From positions 7,752,742-7,816,741 of the forward strand of contig CM056565.1 of the NCBI GenBank assembly GCA_029721515.1: a stretch of 64,000 bases of DNA, in the 5' to 3' direction. The position numbers were made by a program, and so were the translations under genes. Positions 35,256-48,670 of this stretch are shown here, one piece after another. Position 1 is the first letter of the stretch, and every line of letters starts with the position of its first letter. The notes below the pieces were generated by a model. The model was not told the DNA's origin and made no database searches. It saw nothing but the letters and a program-made list of their open reading frames with translations. Source of the stretch: Synanceia verrucosa (Eukaryota > Chordata > Actinopteri > Perciformes > Synanceiidae).

Positions 35256-38200
35256 CACGTGAATGAATGGACATGTATTTTTTTTTTATTTTTTTAGGGG
35301 GGGATAAACAATTGGTTAAAATTGTATTGAAATAGCAATATAGCAATTGCAGTCACAGGTGGCACAATATTTGCTAAAGGCGAAATGTGTCAAGACAGCT
35401 TTTTTTTATTTATAATATATATTATAATTAAATATTGTGTTGCAGAGATGATCTGTCCTACATGTGATATTCTACAAATAGTCTCACACAATCATTCTAA
35501 TATGTTTTTGATGAAAATAAGAATAATGGTGTGAAACATCCATCATTCTCTCTAACATCGCATATGCAACAAAAAATACTTTTAACTTTTGTTGGACTGT
35601 TGCTTGTTCATTACGTTTCTTACTTTGTATTGTGAGAAGAATGTGTGTGTAATAAGCAGCATCATTTATTGACGCACAACTGTATTGGATTAAATTCCAA
35701 TGTGTTGAAAATGATGAATGTCTAAAGAAATGACTCATCTTTCTACCCGTAAATGAAAGTGAAGTGTGGTGTGATGCCCAGCAGGGGGCTCCATCTTACC
35801 AGGCCGAGGACCTGCAGGAACAGGAAGTGGTAGAGGAACAGGATGCCGGTGGAGAGCAGCGCCCACCACATGTCCCCCAGAGGTTCAGGCTTGTACACAC
35901 CTGCAAAAAGAATGAAACGAGCATCAACACAGTCATGTGTAACATACCGGCCGACAGATGGAGCACCCTGCAACCCAACAGGATGTGGTGTCAAACTGGC
36001 TTTTCCTGTTTCCTCACTGCTGGCATCTGCTTTGAGCACGACCAGGGACAACATTAACTGTGCATAGATATCACTTTAATCCAACATACAATGAATACTT
36101 CCTTTTGTGAGTCTGCAGTGTTACGTTACGAATGAACAATGCCCTCCATGCAGGAGGATAATTACAGAACTGTGCTACACCCAAGATCATCTATCTGTGA
36201 TTCACCTCCAATGTGGATGTAAAGAGTTATTTGGAGCATTACGATTGTTTAAAGGTCATTTCAAACTTTCTTTGTAGGTTTCTTTCCCATTATTTTACAC
36301 CTGGGACCTGCACAGAAAGTCTTCTAGCATTTGCCACAAACCTTGACAGCAGTTTCAGCAGGAAGTACTCAGTGTCGATGAAGGTCAACACCTACCTCCT
36401 TTCCTGAAAAGGTACAGAGGCACCAGGTACAGCATGGAGTGCTGGATGTAGTAGATCTCCTTCTCAAATGGCAGCTGAGGAGAAAAATAAACCATCTCAG
36501 TTCTTTATGATCCATATCAACAGAATGCTTTGAGGATACTGTAGCCACTTTTAAAGCTAAGATGAAGAACAGGCACTTCTGAGCGCTTGCCTGCACAGCG
36601 CTCTGATGTACTGACCTCAGACCAGCATTAATAACTGGAGCTGTGCTCTGCTGGACTGAGCTGCTAGCGCTGAGAGCAACACTAAGGAGAACAAATGAAG
36701 AGAGGACGTTTGGACTCCTTTTCATCCATTATACTGCTGGTAAAATAGAGGGCATGACAACAGAGTCAATGCTGACCTAGGATCAGCACCTCAGCTTGCA
36801 ATATGAATAACAAAATGAAAATACAATAACCATGGAGAAATTATTAAGGTTGAATTTATGTTTTTTTTTTTGTCCACAAACAGGTCAGAGTTAAGTGTGA
36901 CCCCTGAAGGTTTATTCTGGTATGTGACTCCTTTCTGTCTTCAGCAGCATTAACTTCTCTGCTCTGTTGGATCAGACCAACAGGGCCAGCCTTCATCATC
37001 AATGATCCTTGTCCTCTCATGACCCTGTCTCTGGTTCACCACTGGTCCTTCCTTGGACCACTTTTGATAGATTCTGACCACTGCAGACCAGGAACAGCCC
37101 ACCAGAGCTGCAGTTCTGGAGATGCTCTGATCCAGTGCTCTAGACATCACTGTTTGCTTCTTGATGTCAAACTCACTCAAATCCTGAAGCTGGAACATTT
37201 TTCCTGCTTCTAACATAAACTCTGAAGACTAAATGTTCATTTGATGCCTTATGATGAGGAGATAATCAGTGTTTTCACGTCACCTGTCAGTGGTCATAAT
37301 GTTACGGCTGACCTTGTTTTAATAATAACAGGTATGAGGGTATGACGCCTCCTCAGTTGAGTCTGTTAATGTTAAAACTGATTCGAGTTCATTAATCACA
37401 GCTGTTTGGTAAATGTGCTGTGGAAATTGTTTTGAAGGGCACTCTGACAAATTACACTGTGTCCCGCTAAGGCAAAACAAAAATAGGTGGAACATTTCTG
37501 TGGAGGCAGATATTTCCCTTGTTTAAATAAGTTCTCTGACTAAAAGGGAAATAGTTATCCTTTGCTTTACTTGGGAGCATTTCAGCTTCACATAGATCAT
37601 ATTAGATTCCAGTCGAGTGAATACTTTGTCTGCAGCTACTAGCCAGCGCCTTTCAAGCAGGTGACGTAGCCTCTGGTAGAGAGACTACATTGACTTAAAC
37701 ATTTATATACATGTCTGTTTTTTGAGATGAAGGGACAGAAACCATCGTAAACATATCAACGCTCTCCTGTTGAGCTGTCATAGAGAAAAATGAGGTGAAC
37801 ACAAGAGCACAAGCCTTTCTGAATGAGATCAGGGATTTGATGGAGATTTTCCAGCACTGTCTACTCACCAGTCTGGTGTTGACTACAGGGAACATTAAAG
37901 CCAGTAAGGCACCGTTCAGCATATGGACCTGCAGCCTGAAAACACACAGAGAAAACATTATCAGAGCGCCGACAAACCTCACGTCCTCCGTCACATCTGC
38001 CTGAGACTCCCAGCAACATTTTAACAATAATATCCACATTGCATGCATCATTGCATTATCGACATGTTAGTTTGATTTAGTGCTGATACAAGCACACAGG
38101 AACAGCTGGAGGACAGAGCCCATATGAGGCTGAAAGCCAATCAGAGGGCTCCCTGATGCCGTTAGCAGCAGCTGTGTCTGGTTCCCTGTTGGGTGGAAGA

Positions 38201-41200
38201 CGTCGGGTCATTGATGCTTCATGCATTTACAACCTTTCCCTCTGTGTGCTGTAGAGAATCCACATTTCTATGATCCATTAAGAAAGCACAAAGTTTCTGT
38301 CACGATTCTGCCAAATCAGCAACTCCAGCTCTTCATTCATTCATTAGTACACGCTCAGATATGATCAAATCAGCAGTCAGCACATACTCAGTCCGTCTGC
38401 TCCTGCAGACAGAGGGAGTGTGTGACGCTCCTTCACTTCAATTTCTCTTGAACAACAATAATTTAACAATTACTCGTACACAAAAAAGCCAGGAGCTTAT
38501 GTGTCAAAGTGACATCTATCTCATACAACACCCAAGGTTGCTGGGAAAACAGCGTCACTGTAGGAATGTCGGTTCAAGTGATGTCAGCTGTCACTGTTTA
38601 GGGAGGCCTCTCCGCTCAAATTCAAATTCAGTGCATTTATTGATCATGTGGCCCTGTGTGTGTGCGTTTGTATCTAAGAATGAGGTATTTATGAAGAAGT
38701 TTTGGCATGTGTGTGTCAAGTCTATAAATCTACATTGTCTGATATGGCCAAACAGGCACTTAACACGACATATTAATTATAACAAGATGATTTTTACCAT
38801 TCTTTTACAGTCAGACGCATTTACAGGCATCATTACTGAGCTTTCTGAGCACATTTTTTGTTATTATTATTTTTTGAAATCACAAACCAGCCATTCTTAT
38901 ACCATTTGTGGTCGGTACGAGGAGCAGCAGTATGACGCAAAATGCTTTCCAGGTGCAGATAAAATGCCACGTTCACACAAACCACAACTCCCCTGAACCA
39001 GAGTACAAGTCACAAAAGTATTTCTCATAGGAAATACCTGTGAAACGATGCTGTATTACGGAAACCGTCTACTACGCGAAAACACATCATGGCCTGATGG
39101 AGACATATTTTTCAGAACCATTTTGGTTTCACAGTATTGTGTCATTTCATAAAGCTTCTCAAACTCAATCGTTTATATTTATTTGGCTATTTTATGGTCT
39201 TTTCATGTGGTACACGGCTACAGTGCCTTGATACCTCTCAGTGCAGCTGCTCCTTATCTGATTTCAAATGAGATGAAAGGCAACAGAAACTGATCCTGCT
39301 TGGATTTTTTTCCCCCCTCAGTATATCCAACTTTGTGTTCACCACTGGCACAAACAGTCATTCCTCCTGAATAATTAACTGACCACACCAGAGCAGCTGT
39401 TGAGGACAGAAGTCTATAAACCCTCAACAACTTCACTGCAATAAAACACTACAAGTAATTACAATCAATGCCCGTAAAATTCAGGTTCAATTTGGATCCA
39501 TCTGTCCGATCATTTTATAGCTCACATGTTAGGTTGACATGGAGTCATGAGCCTTTTACAATCTGCATTACCAGAATAAACTGTTTGATTTCACTAAATA
39601 TAACACTAAAGACAGACATGAGCCTGGTGTAAATATTCTTACCTAAATACAACCATTGCTGTTTTACATGGCGGGCAGGCCAGCAGGAAGATCTGTTGAA
39701 GAAAGCACACACAGAGAGAGAGATGAGAAACCACATCATCACACTTAACTCACTGCCATTACTGAACAGCTTGAATGCTTCAAGATCTTCCAGCGTTCAG
39801 TGCTGTAAATAAAGAAAATGAACAAATTGCCTTTACACGTTTTTTTATTAATATAATAAGAGCAGGAGCCTTGAACGGAGCGCCCCTCAGGGTGACTTCA
39901 AAGTGCTTCTCCAAAATAAGAAAACAAAATGTAGGAGTTCAGATGGCACACAGGAGGTTGGTCAAACTATTAGAGTAGATTTGAAAGTGTTAACATGCAA
40001 ACTAACCCAAGTCACATAATAACACAATCAAACTAATGATCCATAGATAAAATGACTGTTTTTGTGAATGGAGTTTGGTGACTTTGAAGAGAGTGTAACT
40101 CAAAGGCTTTAGTTCCTCTTTGCAAAGGGTTGTCTAACGGTAAGAGAAAGAAAATATTCTAAGTGTAACAAGTTGACTTTGGTACCTCATACAACCCCAC
40201 TTCACTTTACTGACTGATTTTTATTCAATTGAGCCCATACACACACATATGCATAATGATTTATGTACAGGATAAATTACCACTTTTGCAAAATTAAAAA
40301 ATCCACAACAACATTGAAGGGTTAAATATAGGTAGACAGATATAAAATATACAGATATAAGAGAAGATTTTAAATGGAGAATAAGTATGAAAAAAAAAGA
40401 ATGTGATGCCATGAGACCTTAATCCAAAAAGTAAATTTAATTATTCACACTTGAGGTGAAATAAATCAGGTCAATAAATGGTTGCCAAATTCTGCAGAAT
40501 CTTTCCATTTGATTCATTAGTGAGAATTTAATTTTTCAAGCTAAGTGTTTCATAACATCTCATTACATTTAAATGGGTTGGTGCAGTTTTTGTTTCCAAT
40601 TAAGTAAAATCAATCTACGAGCCAGTAGGAGGACATGATAGTCCACTCCATGCTGCTTTCCAGTGTATCATCCATAATTCCTAAAACTGCTCCCACAAGT
40701 TTCGGCTTAATAGGTTTATGTAAGACTTATCGCCTCATTTCAAACAGGACTGGGGACTGAAACCACAACTCACTGCTGATATAACAGGGAGAAGGAAAAT
40801 AATCAGCATCCGTTAAAGAGCAGCTCGACCGTGGACGTGTATAAATCCTGGATAGTCTCCTGGACTGATGTGTTTTTAAATTGGCTTTTTACGATAATGA
40901 TCATGGTATAAATTCAGATCTTGGACTCATGAATCCAAGTTAAATTTACAGCAGAATCATCGATGAGTTAACAAAAAAACCAACAGTACTACAGTGACAC
41001 CTCCAAGTGAAGGCTGCCAATATTTTTATTCAAGATGCATTTTATACATTTGAGAACAAAAGGAGTTTAAAGTTTAAAATTGGTTTCCATTCCATAATAT
41101 TCCTCTTTTGAAAGCACCCGCATCAACTTCTCAACTGAATAGGAATGCAGGTTTGATGGTGGATCCCAGCTATACGTCTCATTTATACTCGAGGACTGTG

Positions 41201-44200
41201 CTGCTGAGGCCTGGAGCACACCGCACAACATGGATTGGTTCGAAACGCCATGTGACATAAGAAAGAGTCGCTCAGCCTGGGAGGTGAAGGCTGGAAACAG
41301 AATTACAAGAAAGCAATTTAGTGGAGATATGTCGTACCGCTCCCCACTGGCCAGGGGAGACGTCTCTGTGATTGATCTGCAGCACACCGATCAACCCATC
41401 TGTACCAAGCAAAAGCTTGTACAGGATTAATTAAATGAATTATAAGTTTCACAGAACATACATTGTCATATTCAGTGCATTCCAGGCATGTTTTTCATTC
41501 ATTTTGTGATGCTTTTTTCCCCCCAGTGGAATGAAACCACGTATGAAAATGACTTTTTATAAATACAAATGGTTTTGTCAAAGCTGACAGGTGTGCACAA
41601 ATTTCCTGAGACGGATTATCACTGTCTGCCACCATTGTTTACTGTGTGTTTGTGCCGCCTGTGGTAAAACAGAAAAGACAGATCCTTTGTCTTGCGTCAA
41701 GGCCATCAAACTGACAACACGGCGCTCCCTTAAAAAAAGTATGTAAAATACAGAAATTCAAGTTATGCACATAAGAGAACGTCAGTAGTGTTTGAACTGT
41801 GTGTGACTGTTTTTAAAGTGCACACAATCCTCAAACGGGAACAGAGGAGGATCTAATATCACCACACAGCCAGAGGGCAGGCTGGATGCAGGGTGGGGTG
41901 GTGGTTAATGGAAGTCCTGGAGACATGAAACACCAAGCTGCCTTTGGGTTTACTTTGGTGTCTTTATGCCTAATGTGATCACAAATGGATTAACACAAAT
42001 CTACATGTTTTGTTTGTGAGTGCTTTCTGTTGAGCACAAATCTTGTGTGAACACACAAGCTGACAGTAAACAAGAGGGAGGAACTTTCTAAATCCACGGA
42101 TAAGACAGAAAATTAATACACTTGATCAATTAAACACAGTGTCTGTCTTAAAACAAGTCATGGAAATAATGAAATACACATGATCTTGTCAGATTGTAGC
42201 TGCTAGCTCAGCTCATTTAGCTCGTCACTCATCATAGATGCTAAATGTAGACTTGCAAACGGAACCCTCATTTTGCATTAATAAATATGTAATTTTAATT
42301 GACAGTGTTTTATTATTTAACCTATTTTTTGATCACAGTGTGATGAATGTTTTACTTAGAGACACAAAAGTGACTCCATAACTGTCAATCAAGCACTGGA
42401 GCAGGAAATAGCACAGTTAGTTAAGTTTTAATGCCTTTTTTTTTTTTTTTTTTACTTTCAGCGTTAAACTACTACTTTTTAATGACACTTTCAATTTCAT
42501 AACATCACTTTCCATGACTGTGGTCTTGCTGTCCATATCCCTCTAAGCCAATCACAAGCTTCAAATTTAGCCAGTTAGCAACAATGACGCTAAAGTTAGG
42601 GTTCTACCAAGCACACAGCCTGACCTAGCTAGCTACTAGCCTGCTGAGCAGGTAGCATGTGTAGCTTCTTTAAGTGAAAGAAAGAAAGAAAGAGAGAAAG
42701 AAAGAGAGAAAGAAAGAAAGAAAGAAATGGAAATGCTAGTTTCTGCTTAATTTAGAGCAGCAGCTAAAGGCAGAGTTACTTTGACTGAGGTGCTGCTTGA
42801 GCTAACAGGTGCTAACATGCTAAACCTGTATAGTAAGAGGTGAGTGATATGCAGCATTAGGAACAGCATGAACATTGAGACAACATGGAAAAGATACCGT
42901 GCTAATGGAAACAGTTCCTAGACGTGGGTATGTGCTTCGCTGTATGTCACAGTAAAACAGTGCGGTGCCATAACCTCTACTGCATTTTCACTGTACACAA
43001 GAAAATGGATTTCATGCACTTTACTGATTGTTGTCTCTGTCAATAAAGACTTGTCTGGCTGATGGTGCCTCTTGGCCCACAACAAAAATGTCCAAATATT
43101 TCACGTGTCACTGTTAACAAACTGTTCACCTGGATTAACTAATGTTCCTTTGAGAAATTGGTTCCATTACCTGAAATAATTCAAGACAGTCTGGAATGCC
43201 AATTTGATTTCATCTGACTCAAAAGGCCAGTTCAGCGTAGAACTAGGATGCCAGCCCATCAATCATAATCATATTTATAGCACTACAAGTATAATCCGGT
43301 GCTGTATCTGATGGAAGAAGAGATTCTAGACTTTTCCTAAATAGATAAAGCATGTTCATCTGATCAACTGAGTTATTAAATATTTAGCATTGTACCTGAA
43401 CACATGTACAGTCTCAGCTAATGGGATTTAACATTAGAAATTCTGCTCCGCATAACTTAAATCATATATCTTGTTCAAATGAACGCAACTTGTTCATCCT
43501 CTTTTTATATATTTAGTTAAACTGACTGTGCAATGTTGTTATACCAGCATTATACCAGTACATGCTGGTATAATGTGGGTGTCGTCATCCTTGTGAAAGG
43601 ACAGGCATTTCCTGCTGTGAGCTTTGACTGTCATCACTGCCAAATGTGTCAAATGTGCTGAGTCTGCTCCATTTTGAATGAATTTGACCTTAAATCAGCA
43701 ACAAAAGTGGGTTTAAAGGTAGATGATTAATATGATGATGATGATGAATATGGCAATAATCCAACAGAACATCCAGATTCATCCATATGATGAATATGAT
43801 CGCATTTATGAGAGTCAAACCAGCCTTGGTGGTGTTGTTGCAACATTACAAGACACAATAAGCTCCAATGGTCGTTTCTTCCGATTACCTTTACAACTAA
43901 AATATAGATGCATCATGCAGCAGGCTGAGATGTAAAGCCAGATGGTGACAGGCTCTAAACCAAGAACTGACTGTCACAGGACTTAAAACAAACAACAGTG
44001 GAGCTGAAAATGAAACAGTCGGGTGATGTGGTTTGACATGGTAGAAAAGTTGAGCCACCTTGCGTAAGTGCAAAATATAAGTCAGAAAAAACATTCCTTG
44101 CAATTTCAAAGTAAAAGACACAACTGTGACAGTATAATGAGCTTATAAACTGTGAAGGGAAACCAGTGAAAAAGGTCACTGGCCTACTTATAGATTGGCA

Positions 44201-47200
44201 GAACTCATTACAGATAAGCCATGGGTCCTTTTGACAAGTGTAGTCATTAAATAATACAGTAGAGTGCTTTTGGTGCTTGGTGTTATTGCTGCAGCTGATA
44301 AATGGCGCTATATGTTTAGATAATGCTGATACTATAGTCTGCTATATTGATACTGAACGTTTGTTGCGCACAGCTTGTTAACAGCACAGTACTCCAGTTT
44401 ATAGGCGAGCTCTCAACCTCTAGAGCAAAGACAAAGCACAGAGTCTTTATGTTCATCTCAGCGCTGCGCTAACAAGCAGCGTTTTAAACGGCTATTAAAG
44501 CGATTCAAGCCAGAGGCCTGCTCTGAACAGGGGTGAGTTATGGTTTCCTGGAGGCTGAAGCAGTATTCATCATCAGTATCTACCATGGTTCAATATGATC
44601 ACTGGACTAGATCTAAAGTTCTAGCGCTAAATGGGGATCTGAGTCTGGCAAGTGCTTACCTGCAATCAGGAATTAAAGGGAGAGGGAGCCATATTGGAGC
44701 CATTTAAAATATTATTGGATTTAGCAGGATGACGTCATTATTGGGCCGATAATTATCGTGCATCTTTATTAAAGTTGTGCTTATTAGAACATAAATAAAC
44801 AACACACCAAGAGCAGAACGTTCAGTAATCACAGCTGCTGATACTGAGAGACTGGAAAGCACACAGAAGTAAAAGCAGTTTCATATGAGGGCTTTGTTAA
44901 CAGGACAAATAAGAGAAACAAGTCAGTGATCTTTTTTTTTTTTTTTACTTGATAAGTCCATATAATATGATTGCTGTTCCCTAATAATTAATAATACCAC
45001 AAATTGCACACATATTCTCCCTAGTCAGTGTGTCTCTTCCACTATTGATTTTTATTTTTTTTAATTTGTGCTTTTCATTGCAACTTCTGATACCAACAGC
45101 ATTGTATTGTATAAACAATAAGAAATGTCTGTGTAGTCGCATATGAAATATGAAAGCAATAAAACCTGGAATTGAAAAGATCAGATTTTTGTTTCCTGAC
45201 TGGAGTCCTCCTGACATGACCATGTGTCATGCTACATCAGCTTCTGGTTGGACTGTGCCTTAAAAACAGTGTCTTAGTATCCAGTGGTAGCATCCCATGT
45301 GTCAAATCATTAATTCAAATGAAATAGTTTGCCTGCCTATTTTTAGAATAACTCTACCCATACAGATCAATGCTTGGCCTGACGTCTATATCTGCTATAT
45401 GATTTGTATGTTTACGGAGCCATGGAGAAGAAAAAAAACAAACAAACACAAGACAGTAAATTGATGAGCCAGTAAATCAGTGAAATGTCTGTCAGCGAGG
45501 CGATGTGACGGCTCTTGTTCCACGTGGAGGAAAACATAACAGACATTGGCGTTGTCAGATATGAGGCATTGACTCATCAGTCATCAGACGCTGAACTCTT
45601 CACCCCCTCTCTCTAGTCGTCTATTTGTGTGATGTGGCAGCAGTGTTGCTTTAAAAGGTGTGAGCATCAGTTTGTCTGTGCATATATTTAGTAATAATAT
45701 TGACAGTATATGTAGAATGGAGCCAACGCTAATGATGAACTGAAGCTAAGGGGCTGCTGTCTAATGACTCTGCAGGATAAGCAGCTCGCTGCAGCGCAGC
45801 AACACAGCAGAGTGGTTATACAGTCGGTGTCTGTGCTGATTACTCTAGAGCTTTAGGAACTTCAGCTACAGCAACACTTGACTTTGCACATCATGTTGAG
45901 CACCACGGAAGGGAAATTTACAAGAGCAGCCTTTAAAATGTACCTTATCATTCTGGAGTTCGACTGTTTTTATACACTGTTACTGGGCAATCAAGCAAAA
46001 AAAGGGCCAACAGAGGATCTTTGCGATCCTTATGAGATGGTTTCAGTTTTCCATCAGGGTTAAAAAAGGGAACCACACCCATTTACAGTAAATCCAACAA
46101 CTGTAATGATGACCTGGTGGGTGGAGATTATAAATGATTTGATATAAGCGCACAGTGACATCCTGGAAGTAATCACCACTACTAAAACTGTCAAATATAT
46201 TAAATCTTTCACTGAGAAATCATCTTGAAGGACTTCAGTGTACTGCCAAGCGCAACAGCATCACCTTCAATAATGTATGACACACTAATGTTGCAACTAT
46301 TTTCCTGATGAATACAGTCAATCTCCACTAAGCCCTCGGGCACGTTCCCTGCAACAAACAAACTTTATCCCTGCGGAGCCATCCCATTTAAAGAAACAAC
46401 TCTTCCTTCCTGTTATCCCGTTTCAAAAGAGAATCTGAGCTGTTACAAGAAAATGGCTCCTTTCACTGCACCGCCTCCTTTTTTTTAATGTTTCTTTGCT
46501 TTAAATTTCCTCCTCTGATCACACTCAATGAGCACTCAGAATACTTTCTGTGGATAATCTTAACCTTGGTCCCTGTATGTGAAGGCTACTTCTCATCCAT
46601 CAGTCAATTCTTCATCGCAGGAAGTTGTATGTCTCAGTCACATTCCCACCATGTAATCTAAAATAATCATGATGCATCACTATTACCTGCTCTCCATAAC
46701 TCATGTGCATGACAGATACATTAAAATGTATTTGTCAGTGACCCGCTGTCCGTGACCCATAACATGCAATCATGTACCGTGAAGGTCAGCTGACCAGGAG
46801 GTGGAGGAGAAACACGCAGGTACTCCATGTTCTCATGGCGACAGGGTCATCACCTCTGATTAAAACATCACCCATTTTATTTCCTGTGTATCCTCAGTAG
46901 CTTCACGGCTGTTCATATCTTTTCCTCTTGCAGTCATTACAACAACCATATGATGCCCTGCTGTCTCCCACATCTCACATTAGCTTCAGGCCAATAGAAA
47001 CTGAAAGTCAGCTTCAGAACGAGTGTAAAAATCTGGATTTATCAGGACTGCATGGGCAGGGTCCAACATGAACGCTTGCCCAAGTGCCTGTGGCATGCAA
47101 AAATACCCAATCGGGCCAACAGACCCTGTGCAGACATGTCCGATTGGAGCAGCAGCACTGGCTCAGATTTTTTTTTTAATTTATTTTTTTTCTAATCATG

Positions 47201-48670
47201 TATTTCCAAGGTTTTATGAACCTAGCCCAGTGCCGCAGAGCCAGCCCGGTGTCGTCTGTGATGCTTTATTGGTACGATAACTTGATTAGTTTTGGAGTGG
47301 CAGTGATTTACAGCTGGTGATAAATGGATAAGAAGAGGTTCTATTGAGTGACATAGTGTCTGATTTATTTGAACAAATATAACAACCAAACTTTTTAGAC
47401 TGTGAACTTAGTTCATTTTTTTTAAAAAAGTGAACTATGAACATGAACTAGGCCTAGTTCATGTTCATATGTGTGAAGTGGACTTTGAGCTTCTTCTTTT
47501 TAAGTATGAACTGGCACAACACTGGCGACAGGGAACGGAGGGTGTAACTATTATTGATCAAATGTGAAATAGCAATATACAGTGCTTTCTGAAGAAAGAC
47601 GTGCTGTGTAGTATTGTATACAGTCATCAGGAAATGGATTTTATTAAAATATAGGTCAGGAGCCAAAGTATGCAGCACACAGCGAGAAAAAGAACCTCTT
47701 AGACAGGACAAGTAGGAATATAGATGGGGCAAGCATGTTTGAGAAGTCCTTGTCAATCAGGGCAAGTAGGAAAAAAAACCTTAAGGGACCCACTGAGTCT
47801 TGCCACTCCTTATTTTCTCAAAGCGTTGAAGGATAAATAATCACTGTTTAAATGCTGAAAAGATGTTTAAAAACAGAAAACATATCAGCACTTAGTAGCA
47901 GTGCAAATATCCACACTGTGACTGAAAAATGATTGTCTCATGTCAAGTTAACTATATTCAAACTGAAATTTGCATGCTCACAAGGTGCTGCGATTAAAAG
48001 GGGGCCGTGGGTGTGTACACACAGATGTCCAGATAAAAACACAAGCTGCTTATTTTCAAGGAACAAAGTTAAGGAAGGATAAAATGAGAAGCAAGAACTG
48101 ACTTTTAAAACACCAACCACAGTGTTTCATCATTCTGTTTGTGGGTGAGGTCAGTGCAAAACAGTGAAAATAAAGTCAAAGTCAACTAACATAATGACAA
48201 TAAAAACATTAATGTTCAACTCTGTGTCACTGAAGAAAGGAGAAATCAACTCAGACTGCAGACAGGTCATGGGCGTGAGTGTACACGTAGTCTTAACTCA
48301 TCCTTACCTGGACCATGGTCATGACATGGCAAGGGTTCAGCAGATATATCACAGTCTTGGTGGCGAATTTGAAGCCGACCTCCACCCCAAAAGTCATGCA
48401 AAGAGCCACCAGCAACAGGTTCTTGCCCAGACTGTCCTCCTTCGCCCGCACACAGTCCTTCCCGACTACTTTGAGCTCCTTGGACAGGTTGATCTTCTTC
48501 AGGGCCACACAGATCTCCACCAGGGACATGAGGAGGATCACCAGGCTCTCACTGATGCGCTGCTGGGGCGCGATGAACGCGGCACACTCGGGCCCCCCGT
48601 TGCCCTCGAACTTCGGGTCCACTCCTCCGTAGACCCAGTCCAACAGGCTGTATATGTTATACCTGGACAT
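33796..48670 (-). CDS. tmem164: Transmembrane protein 164 (TMEM164)
   Basis: Coding exons on the minus strand: 48670-48308, 39692-39643, 37935-37869, 36474-36396, 35900-35800, 34002-33796. All are in phase with GT-AG junctions, giving 288 residues; human TMEM164 is slightly longer. It is a multi-pass membrane protein; hydrophobic stretches include about 43-57, 84-100, 122-137 and 142-156, with more in the exons at 36.4, 35.8 and 33.9 kb. Landmarks are SRYNIYSLLDWVYGGVDP, FGVEVGFKFATKTVIYLLNP, NPCH with Cys114, FPVVNTRL and DPFYGPWYRVWATGHQTL. The human protein has been described as an acyltransferase making arachidonoyl ether phospholipids that promote ferroptosis. Its proposed catalytic cysteine is, as I recall, in this NPC motif, and it is conserved here. 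The start at 48670 matches the human start; an in-frame upstream ATG at 48745 could add 25 residues. Confidence 0.94.
34665..35205. repeat. Dispersed fish repeat in the last tmem164 intron
   Basis: The start TTTAAAGGAACAGTGCGTAG followed by GATCTATTGAGAGAGATGAA and AATAAGTATGTTTTCTGGTC is a phrase seen in very many teleost introns and spacers. The right boundary near 35,205 is approximate. Confidence 0.45.
35219..35252 (+). repeat. (TG)n microsatellite
   Basis: Uninterrupted GT dinucleotides, about 17 units, in the last intron of tmem164. Confidence 0.95.
36945..37317 (-). mobile_element. Tc1-like transposon fragment with transposase N-terminus
   Basis: Minus-strand translation at 37216-36960 reads LSEFDIKKQTVMSRALDQSI, then RTAALVGCSWSAVVRIYQKW and GPVVNQRQGHERTRII. 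This is the helix-turn-helix DNA-binding part of a Tc1/mariner transposase. Upstream lies the terminal sequence CAGCCGTAACATTATGACCA then CTGACAGGTGACGTG, related to the block at about 8.2 kb. The catalytic DDE region and the other end are missing, so it is inactive. It lies in a tmem164 intron. Confidence 0.75.
42676..42727 (+). repeat. (GAAA)n microsatellite with GAGA interruptions
   Basis: About 52 bp of GAAA units interrupted twice by GAGAGA, in tmem164 intron 1. Confidence 0.95.
47395..47525. mobile_element. Repeat fragment carrying a 34-bp perfect palindrome
   Basis: GAACTTAGTTCA at its left, a run of AGTTCA/TGAACT motifs, and the right end GGCACAACACTGG (reading CCAGTGTTGTGCC on the minus strand) resemble the ends of fish hAT-type nonautonomous repeats. 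The perfect palindrome spans 47436-47469. The left boundary is uncertain. Confidence 0.4.

Larger units (their letters stand above)
39693..48307 (-). other. tmem164 intron 1 (8.6 kb)
   Basis: It separates the first coding exon from the second. It holds a GAAA microsatellite, a T-run at about 42,437-42,453 and a palindromic repeat near 47.4 kb. No nested gene is supported. Confidence 0.75.
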
